A stretch of 5,461 bases of DNA from Verrucomicrobiales bacterium (GTDB lineage Bacteria; Verrucomicrobiota; Verrucomicrobiia; Limisphaerales; RI-55): contig DNDP01000217.1 of assembly GCA_003484235.1 (NCBI GenBank), forward strand, positions 21,445 to 26,905, in the 5' to 3' direction. This document shows, piece by piece, positions 1-5,461 of this stretch. The notes under the pieces were generated by a model that was given only the letters and a program-made list of their open reading frames with translations, did no database searches and was not told the origin of the DNA. Numbering within the stretch: position 1 is the first letter of the stretch; the number at the start of each line of letters is the position of its first letter. A program made the translations under genes and the position numbers.

Positions 1-730
1 CGCGGCTCAGGTATTTGCCCTCGGCCACCACCCCGACGCTGACCATGTCGTCGTGCTGCGGAATGTACCAGAACCACCCCTTCTCGGGTATCATCGCCAC
101 GGTGGTCGCGCCGGCGTCGATGCCCTCGTCGCGCTTGGCGCCCTTGTAATAGGTCCAGACCGCGACCTTGTTCAGACCGGGATCCTTCTTGCGCCACTGG
201 CTGCGCACGGCGGCGAAGGCCTCCTTGCCGGAGCAGTCCAGCGTGATCCTGGCGCGGTGCTCGACGACCTCGCCGTCGGTGTCCTGGGTGCGCACGCCCA
301 CCACACGACCGCCCTCGCGGAGCAGTTCTTTCACCTCGATGCCATGGCGGATGTCGGCACCCCGGGCGCGGGCATTGTTCGCGTTCATGACGTCGAATTC
401 TGCCCGCCGGATCTGCCAGGTCTGGGCGACGGTGTCGCGGTCGTAGCGGTTGAAGAAGTAAAACGGCTGGGACGCGCGCCCGTTGGGCGACACGAACTGC
501 ACGGAGTATTTCTTCACGAACGCGGACTTTCGCATCTGGTCGATCAGGCCAAGACGCTTGAGCGGCTCGTAGGTGAAGGGCAGGAGCGACTCGCCGATGC
601 GATAGCGGGGAAAGGTGTCGCGCTCCAGCACCAGCACACGGTGACCGTGACCGGCAAGGATCGTGGCTGCGGCGCTGCCGCTCGGTCCGGCGCCGATGAT
701 GAGGACATCGTGTTCAGTGGCATTCAGCAT
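1..730 (-). CDS. FAD-dependent oxidoreductase, flavin-dependent-halogenase-like (C-terminus cut by window edge)
   Basis: The reading frame starts with ATG at 730 and stays open for 243 codons to position 1, so the C-terminal part is missing. Visible motifs run in the order of the flavin-dependent halogenase / geranylgeranyl-reductase-like superfamily. The dinucleotide-binding GAGPSG lies at residues 13-18 and the ribose-binding Glu at 36, at the end of LVLE. FPRYRIGESLLP (40-51) is the signature seen in phenol-type halogenases and their relatives. F71-K74-F79 resembles the halogenase F-x-x-K-x-G-x-x-F motif, with Ser76 replacing Gly. DCSG is at 165-168. WFWYIP (219-224) matches the W-x-W-x-I-P halogenase motif. 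The protein is expected to be a cytosolic, FADH2-using enzyme. Its role could be halogenation or plain oxidation/reduction of an aromatic or carrier-bound substrate; the motifs alone do not decide. It lies 22 nt downstream of the chorismate-lyase-like gene, apparently as the next gene of that operon. No Shine-Dalgarno is visible; six C residues directly precede the ATG. The family call is firm, the substrate unknown. Confidence 0.85.
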   Translation of the reverse strand, partial: MLNATEHDVLIIGAGPSGSAAATILAGHGHRVLVLERDTFPRYRIGESLLPFTYEPLKRLGLIDQMRKSAFVKKYSVQFVSPNGRASQPFYFFNRYDRDTVAQTWQIRRAEFDVMNANNARARGADIRHGIEVKELLREGGRVVGVRTQDTDGEVVEHRARITLDCSGKEAFAAVRSQWRKKDPGLNKVAVWTYYKGAKRDEGIDAGATTVAMIPEKGWFWYIPQHDDMVSVGVVAEGKYLSR

Positions 731-752
731 GGGGGGAAAAATAGCCGAGGTT

Positions 753-1325
753 TCACGTTTGCAAAGCGGCGGGCGGGAGGATTTCGACGATCTCCGCCAG
801 AGGGCGGTTCTCCGGATCGAAGAGGGTGTTGCGGCGGCCGTAGAGCGTGTGGGTGCCCTCCAGCTTCAGCGCCTGATTGATGAAGTCATCGGACTGAATC
901 CGCAGGTAGGCCTTGGGCCGGCTCGAGTGCAAAACGCCGCAGTCGGCCAGGATGTGGCCGAGCGGTTCGCGTTCGGCGAGGATGAGCTGCCGCGCGCCCG
1001 GCGGCAGCAAGTCCAGCATGATCTTGATCGCGCCGAATTCGACCGGCGTCTCGTCGCGGTCCAGCTCCAGCACGACCTCGCGGAAGTAGAACCCGTTGCG
1101 CTGGTTCCGGCTCAAGGCCCGGATGTGGATCTTGTCCTGATGGAAGGCTTCCAGCGTGGGTGTCATATCCTTCTGATGCACCAGCAGCGAGCGGTAGGGC
1201 TCGGACATCTCGTCGCCCCGGATCTGATCGATCGTCGGCAAGGTCAACCCCGCCTGGGCGTAGAACTCGTCGAGCGGATAGGCCCAGGGAAGGACGGTCG
1301 GAGTGACGGTTTCGTGGGGTGTCAT
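753..1325 (-). CDS. Chorismate pyruvate-lyase-like protein (UbiC/DUF98 superfamily)
   Basis: A 190-residue protein resembling UbiC, which splits chorismate into 4-hydroxybenzoate and pyruvate (E. coli UbiC has about 165 residues). Landmarks in UbiC order: LLVHQKDMT (47-55) corresponds to the UbiC segment with D-S-M-T. FREVVL (81-86) carries Arg82, matching UbiC active-site Arg76. PLG (121-123) follows, then YGRR (162-165), matching WGRR. The terminal VEILPP (180-185) has Glu181 at the place of UbiC Glu155. Both key charged residues are therefore kept. No signal peptide or membrane segment is seen, so it should act in the cytosol. The start at 1325 is well fixed, because an in-frame TGA lies only four codons upstream. 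It sits 43 nt after the radical SAM gene and 22 nt before the halogenase-like gene, which suggests it supplies an aromatic acid to that pathway. Some DUF98 members are not true UbiC, and related enzymes give 3-hydroxybenzoate, so the exact product is open. Confidence 0.8.
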   Translation of the reverse strand: MTPHETVTPTVLPWAYPLDEFYAQAGLTLPTIDQIRGDEMSEPYRSLLVHQKDMTPTLEAFHQDKIHIRALSRNQRNGFYFREVVLELDRDETPVEFGAIKIMLDLLPPGARQLILAEREPLGHILADCGVLHSSRPKAYLRIQSDDFINQALKLEGTHTLYGRRNTLFDPENRPLAEIVEILPPAALQT

Positions 1326-1368
1326 TTTGATGAACTTTCAACGCTCGACATGCGGGGCGGAAGCCGGG

Positions 1369-2715
1369 TTACGCATACCTTCCCGTTTCGTGCTCCGGTT
1401 TGAAAAACTCGTGCAGCAGCCGGTCGATCTGGAGCAGGCCCTCGCGCGTGACGCCGATGCGGTCGCCTCCGTTGGTCAGGAAGCCCCAGTCCTGCAGGCG
1501 CTGGAGCGGCTTGGCGAACTGCTGGCGCGGATCCGTGCCGAACTTCTTCGTGAAGTCGCCCGCGTTCACGCTTCCCAGCTTCAGCTGCAGGATAAATTCA
1601 CGGATGTAGTGCTCGTCCGGCGCTGGCTCAAGCGCGCGATATACCGGCAGCTTGCCGGCGTTCACTGCCTCGACGTACGGATCGAAATCATGGTGGTTCT
1701 GGTAGTGGTATCCGTTCAGATGTCCAAAGCTGGCGACCCCGACCGACAGGATGTCCGCTCCGTTGAAAAGCCCTTCGCGGTAGAGGAATTTCACCTTGGC
1801 CGGATCCTTCACGACCGTCGTCGCGCTCGTCACCGTGTAGCCGACCTTCTCAAATTCGCCGTAGGCGTAATCGACCCAGCGACGCTTGGTTTCCCAGTCG
1901 GCCACCGGCGCCACCAGTTTGCCCTCGGCCTTCATCTGCTTGAAGATGCCGGTGTTGTAGGGGACTTCCATCTGGTAGATCGTCACGGAATCGGGCTTCA
2001 GGGCGACCGCCTTGGCGACGGCCTCCTTCCACTTGTCCTCCGTTTCCTCGACCATGCCGGCGATGAGATCGATGTTGATCTGCGGGAAGCCGATCTCCCG
2101 GGCGAATTCGTACGCACGGGCGATCTCCTTCGAGCGGTGGGCGCGGCCGTTGATCTCAAGAATGTGATCGTCAAAGTGCTCGATGCCGAGGCTCAAGCGC
2201 GTCACGCCCAGGTCGCGAATCGCCTGCAGCTTGTGATCGGTCAGCGTGCCGGGCTCGGCCTCGAACGTCACCTCCTCGACCTCGTCCCACGTCAGCAACG
2301 ACTTCATGCCGTCGGTGAGATACTTGAGCTGATCGGGCGAGAGATAGCTGGGCGTGCCGCCGCCGAAGTACACGAACTTCGGCTTGCGCCCGCCGACGAA
2401 CGGCTTGCCGGCGTAAACGGTGAACTCCTTCAAGACCGCGTCCAGGTAGCTGCGGATCGCCTTGGCGTCCTTGTCGGTGTAAACGCGGAAGTAGCAGAAG
2501 TGACAGCGCTTCCGGCAGAAGGGGATGTGCGTGTAGAGGCCGAGCGGGACGCCGGGGCGCGGACCCCGCTCCAGCGCGTCGAGGAAATCGGGCACGGCCT
2601 CCTTCTTCCAGAAGGCAAAGGGCGGGTAATTGGCGACGAAGTAGTTTCCCGCGGTGGTCTCCCGTTGGAAGACCGGCTTCGCGGCGGGGGCTTCGGGGGT
2701 CGTAGTCGTGCTCAT
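1369..2715 (-). CDS. HemN/HemW-family radical SAM protein (coproporphyrinogen III oxidase-like)
   Basis: A 448-residue protein. HIPFCRKRCHFC (63-74) gives the CX3CX2C cluster Cys67, Cys71 and Cys74, which bind the SAM-chelated 4Fe-4S centre. GGGTPS (118-123) and FEAEPGT (151-157) are SAM-binding motifs of the HemN class. GVTRLSLGIEHFDD (170-183) and INIDLIAGM (213-221) follow as in HemW. The C-terminal part (about 369-437, ending GLLQIDRLLHEFF) fits the HemN_C winged-helix domain. The extra Cys two residues after the third cluster Cys, found in true HemN, is Phe76 here, so genuine coproporphyrinogen III oxidase activity is unlikely. HemW-like haem handling, or a class C radical SAM methyltransferase/cyclopropanase role, fits better. 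The N-terminus is unusual, with a Thr/Ala/Pro-rich tail and NYFVANYPPFAFW at 24-36. ATG 2715 was chosen because it starts 7 nt after the upstream stop; in-frame ATGs up to 2757 would overlap the propeller gene. Expected to be cytosolic and oxygen-sensitive. Confidence 0.88.
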   Translation of the reverse strand: MSTTTTPEAPAAKPVFQRETTAGNYFVANYPPFAFWKKEAVPDFLDALERGPRPGVPLGLYTHIPFCRKRCHFCYFRVYTDKDAKAIRSYLDAVLKEFTVYAGKPFVGGRKPKFVYFGGGTPSYLSPDQLKYLTDGMKSLLTWDEVEEVTFEAEPGTLTDHKLQAIRDLGVTRLSLGIEHFDDHILEINGRAHRSKEIARAYEFAREIGFPQINIDLIAGMVEETEDKWKEAVAKAVALKPDSVTIYQMEVPYNTGIFKQMKAEGKLVAPVADWETKRRWVDYAYGEFEKVGYTVTSATTVVKDPAKVKFLYREGLFNGADILSVGVASFGHLNGYHYQNHHDFDPYVEAVNAGKLPVYRALEPAPDEHYIREFILQLKLGSVNAGDFTKKFGTDPRQQFAKPLQRLQDWGFLTNGGDRIGVTREGLLQIDRLLHEFFKPEHETGRYA

Positions 2716-2722
2716 GGTAAAA

Positions 2723-3904
2723 TCATTTGGGCCCGAAGGCATACAGGTTTCCATCATCGCAGCCGATCAGCACCATGCCGTTCGCGACGGCCGGCGAGCT
2801 TTGGATCGACTGCCCGATTTCGTAGGACCACAGCTCCGAGCCGTCGTCCAGCTTCAACAAATACAAACGCCCGTCGTCCGAGCCGATGACCACCTTGCCA
2901 TCGACCACCACCGGCGAGCTCTCAACCCGGCCGCGCGTGCCGAAAACCCAGACCGGCTCGCCGGTCCGGCGGTCGATGCCGTGGACGCGTTTGTCGCGGC
3001 CGCCGATGACCACCTTGTCCGCCGTGACGGCCGGGGAGGAAAAGTAGGGAAAGTTGCGATCACGATAGCTCCAGACCTTCTCGCCCTTTTCGAGGTCCAC
3101 GCACCAGACCTCATTGTCGTAATGTCCGAAGAATACCTGTCCGGCGTCGACCGCCACCGAGCCCATGATGTAGGCGCCGGCATCGATCTCCTTCAGCTTT
3201 TCACCCTTGTCCAGGCCGACGACGTGCAGGAGGGCGTCGCAGCCGCCGAAGACCGTCCTGCCCGTGGCCACGGCCGGGGAGCCGTTGATATAGTTGCCAG
3301 TCTCGTAGGCCCAGTTGGTCTTGCCGGTGGCCGGATCAAGGGAATAGAGGAGGAAATCATGGCTGCCCACGAGGATCGCGGCGGGTTTGCCATCCTTCCC
3401 GGCAATCCAGCTCGGGCCGCCTACAATCTTGTCGCCGGTGGTGTATACCCAGTTCGACTTTCCGGAAGCCGCGTCCAGCGCGTAGAGATTGCCGAGCAGA
3501 TCACCAATAAACACCTGGGCCCCGATGACCAGCGGAGTGGACTCAATCGCGTCTTCTGCCGTGAACTCCCACTTCTTCTCACCCGATTTCAGATCGACCG
3601 CGTAAACCTTCTCGTCAAACGAGCCGACGTAGGCCACACCGCCGGCAATTGCCGCCGCGCCGCGGATCGGGCCCGCGGTCTTGAACGTCCATTTGAGCGC
3701 GAGTTCGGAGGCGAGTGAGCCATTTGCGACGCCGGTGAGGCCGGGGTTGCCCCGGGCCATGGGCCAGTCACCGGCCGCCGCGTGCCGGGTGAAGGGACCG
3801 GACACCAGGACGCCCGCCAGCAGGAGGAGCGGTGACGCGATGACAAAGGCGGCAGACCGACGTGTGGCCGGCTGATTTGAGCTGTCTGAATGCAGTGAAT
3901 CCAT
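2723..3904 (-). CDS. Exported PQQ-like eight-bladed beta-propeller repeat protein
   Basis: A 393-residue protein. The N-terminus has Arg15-Arg16, a hydrophobic stretch (about 18-36) and A-A-A before Gly45, a plausible Sec signal peptide that would place the mature protein in the periplasm. The long 17-residue n-region could instead leave a membrane anchor. The mature part opens with DWPMARGNPGLTG, typical of PQQ-binding-like (PF13360/PF13570, BamB-like) proteins. Repeats of the form V-x-I-G-x-x-D-x-x-L-Y-x-L-D-x-x-[ST]-G-x-x-x-W recur from residue 91. Outer strands at LKWTF, KKWEF, SNWVY, TNWAY, the degenerate KLKEI, KVWSY, PVWVF and ELWSY count to eight. The final LIGCDDGNLYAF is probably closed by the N-terminal strand (velcro closure). 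No catalytic residues or haem site are visible, so a scaffold, binding or assembly role is likelier than a dehydrogenase. It is the first gene of the four-gene run and lies 7 nt from the radical SAM gene. The start has no clear Shine-Dalgarno. Its partner is unknown. Confidence 0.9.
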   Translation of the reverse strand: MDSLHSDSSNQPATRRSAAFVIASPLLLLAGVLVSGPFTRHAAAGDWPMARGNPGLTGVANGSLASELALKWTFKTAGPIRGAAAIAGGVAYVGSFDEKVYAVDLKSGEKKWEFTAEDAIESTPLVIGAQVFIGDLLGNLYALDAASGKSNWVYTTGDKIVGGPSWIAGKDGKPAAILVGSHDFLLYSLDPATGKTNWAYETGNYINGSPAVATGRTVFGGCDALLHVVGLDKGEKLKEIDAGAYIMGSVAVDAGQVFFGHYDNEVWCVDLEKGEKVWSYRDRNFPYFSSPAVTADKVVIGGRDKRVHGIDRRTGEPVWVFGTRGRVESSPVVVDGKVVIGSDDGRLYLLKLDDGSELWSYEIGQSIQSSPAVANGMVLIGCDDGNLYAFGPK

Positions 3905-3967
3905 AAGCCAGGCGGATGCCCGCGATAACGGTCGCGACTATCCGGCACTTCGGTGATGAAGGCAAAT

Positions 3968-3991
3968 ATTTATTACCTATACGTAATAAAT
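3968..3991. promoter_or_regulatory. AT-rich near-perfect palindrome, candidate operator between divergent genes
   Basis: The arms ATTTATTAC (3968-3976) and GTAATAAAT (3983-3991) are perfect inverted repeats. The spacer CTATAC adds two more matching pairs, so 11 of 12 pairs agree and only 3977/3982 fails. It lies 64 nt upstream of the propeller ATG and 72 nt upstream of the Nudix ATG, in the most AT-rich patch of an otherwise GC-rich window. It has no stable GC stem and no following T-run, so a dimeric-regulator binding site is more likely than a terminator. I could not recognise the regulator family. Convincing -35/-10 pairs were not found for either direction, though the TA-rich core could itself hold a -10 element. 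Confidence 0.5.
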
Positions 3992-4062
3992 GGCGTGGGC
4001 TGCCGGTGGCGGCCTGGAATCCGCCTTCCCTTGCCATGGGGGTTCCGGCAACGTTTTCGCGC

Positions 4063-4566
4063 ATGTCCGAAGAGATTTTTGATGTCGTCAACGAATGGGA
4101 TGAGGTGATCGGCCGGGAGCGCCGCAGCGAGGTCCACCGGCTCGACCTGAAACACCGGGCGGTGCATGTGCTGATCTTCAACCGGAAGGGTGAGGTCTTC
4201 CTGCAAAAGCGGTCGATGTCCAAGGACACCCATCCCGGCGTGTGGGATTCGTCGGCGTCCGGCCACCTGGATTGCGGCGAGGACTACGACGCCTGCGCGG
4301 TTCGGGAGCTCCGCGAGGAGATCGGCCTGGTGGTCCGGGAGGCGCCGGATCGGCTGTTCAAGGTCGATGCCTGCGTTGACACCGGCCAGGAGTTCGTCTG
4401 GGTCTATCGCGGCGAGTCGGAAGGCCCGTTCACGCTGCATCCGGAAGAGATCGAGACCGGTGGCTGGTTTGCGCCCGACCAGCTGTCAGCCTGGTTGGCC
4501 GAGAAGCCGGATGACTTCGCTCCCGGATTCGCGCTGATCTGGCGCCGGCTGAACGGGGCAGCCTGA
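4063..4566 (+). CDS. Nudix hydrolase (YfcD-like / IPP-isomerase-like fold group)
   Basis: A 167-residue protein with a perfect Nudix box at residues 67-89, fitting G-x5-E-x7-R-E-U-x-E-E-x-G-U with Gly67, Glu73, Arg81, Glu82, Glu85, Glu86 and Gly88. These residues bind the divalent metal and catalyse hydrolysis of nucleoside-diphosphate-X type substrates. The N-terminal EIFDVVNEWDEVIG, the HRAVHVLIFN strand (31-40), the FLQKRS segment (46-51) and HPGVWDSSASGHL (57-69) are typical of the small YfcD-like Nudix subgroup related to IPP isomerase type 1. The IPP isomerase active-site Cys is absent (Ser in SSASG), so isomerase activity is not expected. The substrate cannot be told from sequence. ATG 4063 was preferred because the conserved domain starts there. 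An in-frame ATG at 4036 and the open frame back to 3916 are possible but would put the palindrome inside the coding region or its leader. No clear Shine-Dalgarno is seen. The gene is monocistronic and ends before a terminator hairpin. Confidence 0.93.
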   Translation: MSEEIFDVVNEWDEVIGRERRSEVHRLDLKHRAVHVLIFNRKGEVFLQKRSMSKDTHPGVWDSSASGHLDCGEDYDACAVRELREEIGLVVREAPDRLFKVDACVDTGQEFVWVYRGESEGPFTLHPEEIETGGWFAPDQLSAWLAEKPDDFAPGFALIWRRLNGAA

Positions 4567-4592
4567 AGACAGGAGTCTGCCGGCAAAGGAAA

Positions 4593-4618
4593 ACGGCGGC
4601 CCGTTTCCGGGCCGCCGT
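4593..4618. terminator. Bidirectional rho-independent terminator between convergent Nudix and gap genes
   Basis: A perfect 11-bp GC-rich stem (ACGGCGGCCCG at 4593-4603, CGGGCCGCCGT at 4608-4618) closes a TTTC loop. Read on the minus strand, the hairpin is followed by TTTTCCTTT, a good U-tract for ending gap transcripts, 28 nt past the gap stop. On the plus strand it is followed by CGTCTT, a weaker tract for the Nudix transcript, 26 nt past its stop. Confidence 0.82.
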
Positions 4619-4646
4619 CGTCTTACAGGTTTCAGGAGCAACCGGC

Positions 4647-5461
4647 TCAGAGGCCTTTGCCGATCATGAACTTCAGCAGGTCGCCAACGCGGTTGGAGTA
4701 ACCCCACTCGTTGTCGTACCAGCTCACCAGCTTGAAGAAGCGGCTGTTCAACTCAATGCCGGAGCCTTCGTCGAAGATCGACGACGCCTTGTGGTGGATA
4801 AAGTCGGAGCTGACCACTTCGTCGTTCGTGGTCTCGAGGATGCCCTTGAGGTAGGTCTCGCTGGCCTTCTTCATCGCGGCGGCGATCTCCTTGTAGCTCG
4901 TCTCCTTCACCGTGCGGACGGTGAGATCCACCACGGAGACGGTGGGGGTCGGCACACGGAACGCCATGCCGGTGAGCTTGCCCTTGACCTCGGGGATCGC
5001 CAGACCGACGGCCTTGGCGGCGCCGGTGGTCGAGGGGATCAGGTTGATCGCCGCGCTGCGGCCGCCCTTCCAGTCCTTCTTGCTCGGGCCGTCCACGGTC
5101 TTTTGCGTGGCGGTGTAGCTGTGGACGGTGGTCATCAGGCCTTCCTCGATGCCGAAGCCTTCCTTGAGCAGCACATGCACAAGCGGTGCGAGGCAGTTCG
5201 TGGTGCAGGACGCGTTCGAGATCACGTGATGCTTCGCGGGATCGTACTTCTCGTTGTTCACACCCATGACGATGGTGATGTCCTCGTTCTTGCCGGGGGC
5301 GGAGATGATGACCTTCTTGGCGCCGGCGGTGATGTGGCCGTAGCAGCCCTTCGGGTTGTTCTTGTCCGCGTCGGTGAACAGGCCGGTCGATTCGATCACG
5401 ACCTCGACGCCGAGCTGCTTCCATGGGAGTTCGGCCGGAGTGCGGGCGCTGACGACGAGGA
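4647..5461 (-). CDS. gap: Type I glyceraldehyde-3-phosphate dehydrogenase (N-terminus cut by window edge)
   Basis: About 271 codons of GAPDH are present, ending with stop TGA (4649-4647); roughly the first 65-70 residues, with the NAD-binding G-F-G-R-I-G-R, lie beyond the right edge. The enzyme oxidises and phosphorylates glyceraldehyde 3-phosphate with NAD(P)+ in cytosolic glycolysis/gluconeogenesis. Diagnostic segments in order are VVIESTGLFT, AGAKKVIISAP, SNASCTTNC with the catalytic Cys (codons around 5205-5185), VHSYTATQKTVDGPSKKDW with the catalytic His, NLIPSTTGAAKAVG, FRVPTPTVSVVDLT and the C-terminal SWYDNEWGYSNR. The frame continues past the GTG at 5399 to the window edge (in-frame PAELPWKQLGVEVVIESTG), so that codon is an internal Val, not the start. 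Compared with bacterial GAPDHs I can recall, there is a short insertion (about five residues, DKNNPKGCYGH) after the STGLFT segment. It reads convergently toward the Nudix gene and ends at a strong terminator, so it is the last gene of its transcript. Confidence 0.97.
   Translation of the reverse strand, partial: LVVSARTPAELPWKQLGVEVVIESTGLFTDADKNNPKGCYGHITAGAKKVIISAPGKNEDITIVMGVNNEKYDPAKHHVISNASCTTNCLAPLVHVLLKEGFGIEEGLMTTVHSYTATQKTVDGPSKKDWKGGRSAAINLIPSTTGAAKAVGLAIPEVKGKLTGMAFRVPTPTVSVVDLTVRTVKETSYKEIAAAMKKASETYLKGILETTNDEVVSSDFIHHKASSIFDEGSGIELNSRFFKLVSWYDNEWGYSNRVGDLLKFMIGKGL

Noticed and set aside
53..880. A 275-codon plus-strand open frame at the left edge
   Set aside because: The minus strand of the same stretch encodes a protein with clear FAD-binding and halogenase-like motifs; the plus-strand product resembles nothing and spans the gap between two minus-strand genes.
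663..1403. A 246-codon plus-strand open frame opposite the chorismate-lyase-like gene
   Set aside because: Shadow frame. The minus-strand protein has matching UbiC landmarks and a tightly bounded start.
1369..2715. True oxygen-independent coproporphyrinogen III oxidase (hemN)
   Set aside because: The fourth conserved Cys of HemN is replaced by Phe76 and no haem-biosynthesis genes are adjacent, so only the family name is given.
1303..2889. A 528-codon open frame on the plus strand opposite the radical SAM gene
   Set aside because: It mirrors the codon structure of the minus-strand gene in GC-rich DNA, has no recognisable domain, and runs through a well-conserved HemN-family gene and into the propeller gene.
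2654..3718. A 354-codon plus-strand open frame opposite the propeller gene
   Set aside because: Antisense shadow of a repeat protein. Its repeated D/V/A-rich pattern is the complement of the propeller repeats.
3968..3991. The palindrome as a terminator or small RNA hairpin
   Set aside because: The stem is nearly all A-T, so weak as RNA, and no U-tract follows; it sits between two 5' ends rather than after a gene.
3916..4062. N-terminal extension of the Nudix gene to 3916
   Set aside because: The extra 49 residues look like no part of the family, cover the palindromic control region, and would leave only 11 nt between divergent start codons.
4063..4566. Isopentenyl-diphosphate isomerase (idi)
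   Set aside because: The overall fold group is similar, but the active-site Cys motif is replaced by SSASG and the second IDI motif is absent; only the Nudix hydrolase box is intact.

Overview
This is a GC-rich bacterial window (roughly 60% G+C by eye), densely coded, with six protein genes. The two outermost genes are cut by the window edges. No RNA gene, insertion sequence, CRISPR array or phage gene is visible. The GAPDH sequence, the weak Shine-Dalgarno signals and the gene families suggest a free-living Gram-negative, perhaps of the Verrucomicrobiota/Opitutales type. That placement is an impression from family resemblance, not a demonstrated assignment.

Layout. Positions 1-3904 hold four co-directional minus-strand genes with short gaps (7, 43 and 22 nt), so they probably form one operon, read right to left. 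In transcription order they are: an exported eight-bladed PQQ-like beta-propeller protein (3904-2723), a HemN/HemW-type radical SAM enzyme (2715-1369), a UbiC/DUF98-type chorismate-lyase-like protein (1325-753), and a halogenase-like FAD-dependent oxidoreductase (730 to beyond position 1). A 158-nt divergent intergenic region (3905-4062) holds an AT-rich, almost perfect 24-bp palindrome at 3968-3991. A plus-strand Nudix hydrolase follows (4063-4566). A strong hairpin terminator (4593-4618) separates it from the convergent minus-strand glyceraldehyde-3-phosphate dehydrogenase gene gap (4647 to beyond 5461).

How the genes may work together. The Nudix and gap genes are ordinary housekeeping functions. 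The four-gene operon is the interesting part. A chorismate-lyase-like enzyme, which would give hydroxybenzoate, sits next to a halogenase-like flavoprotein. That pairing recalls the aryl-precursor and tailoring steps of aromatic pigment or aryl-polyene type pathways. The radical SAM enzyme and the exported propeller are unexplained partners. The rest of the pathway, if there is one, would lie left of position 1. The system-level reading is inference; the individual family assignments are well supported by motifs.
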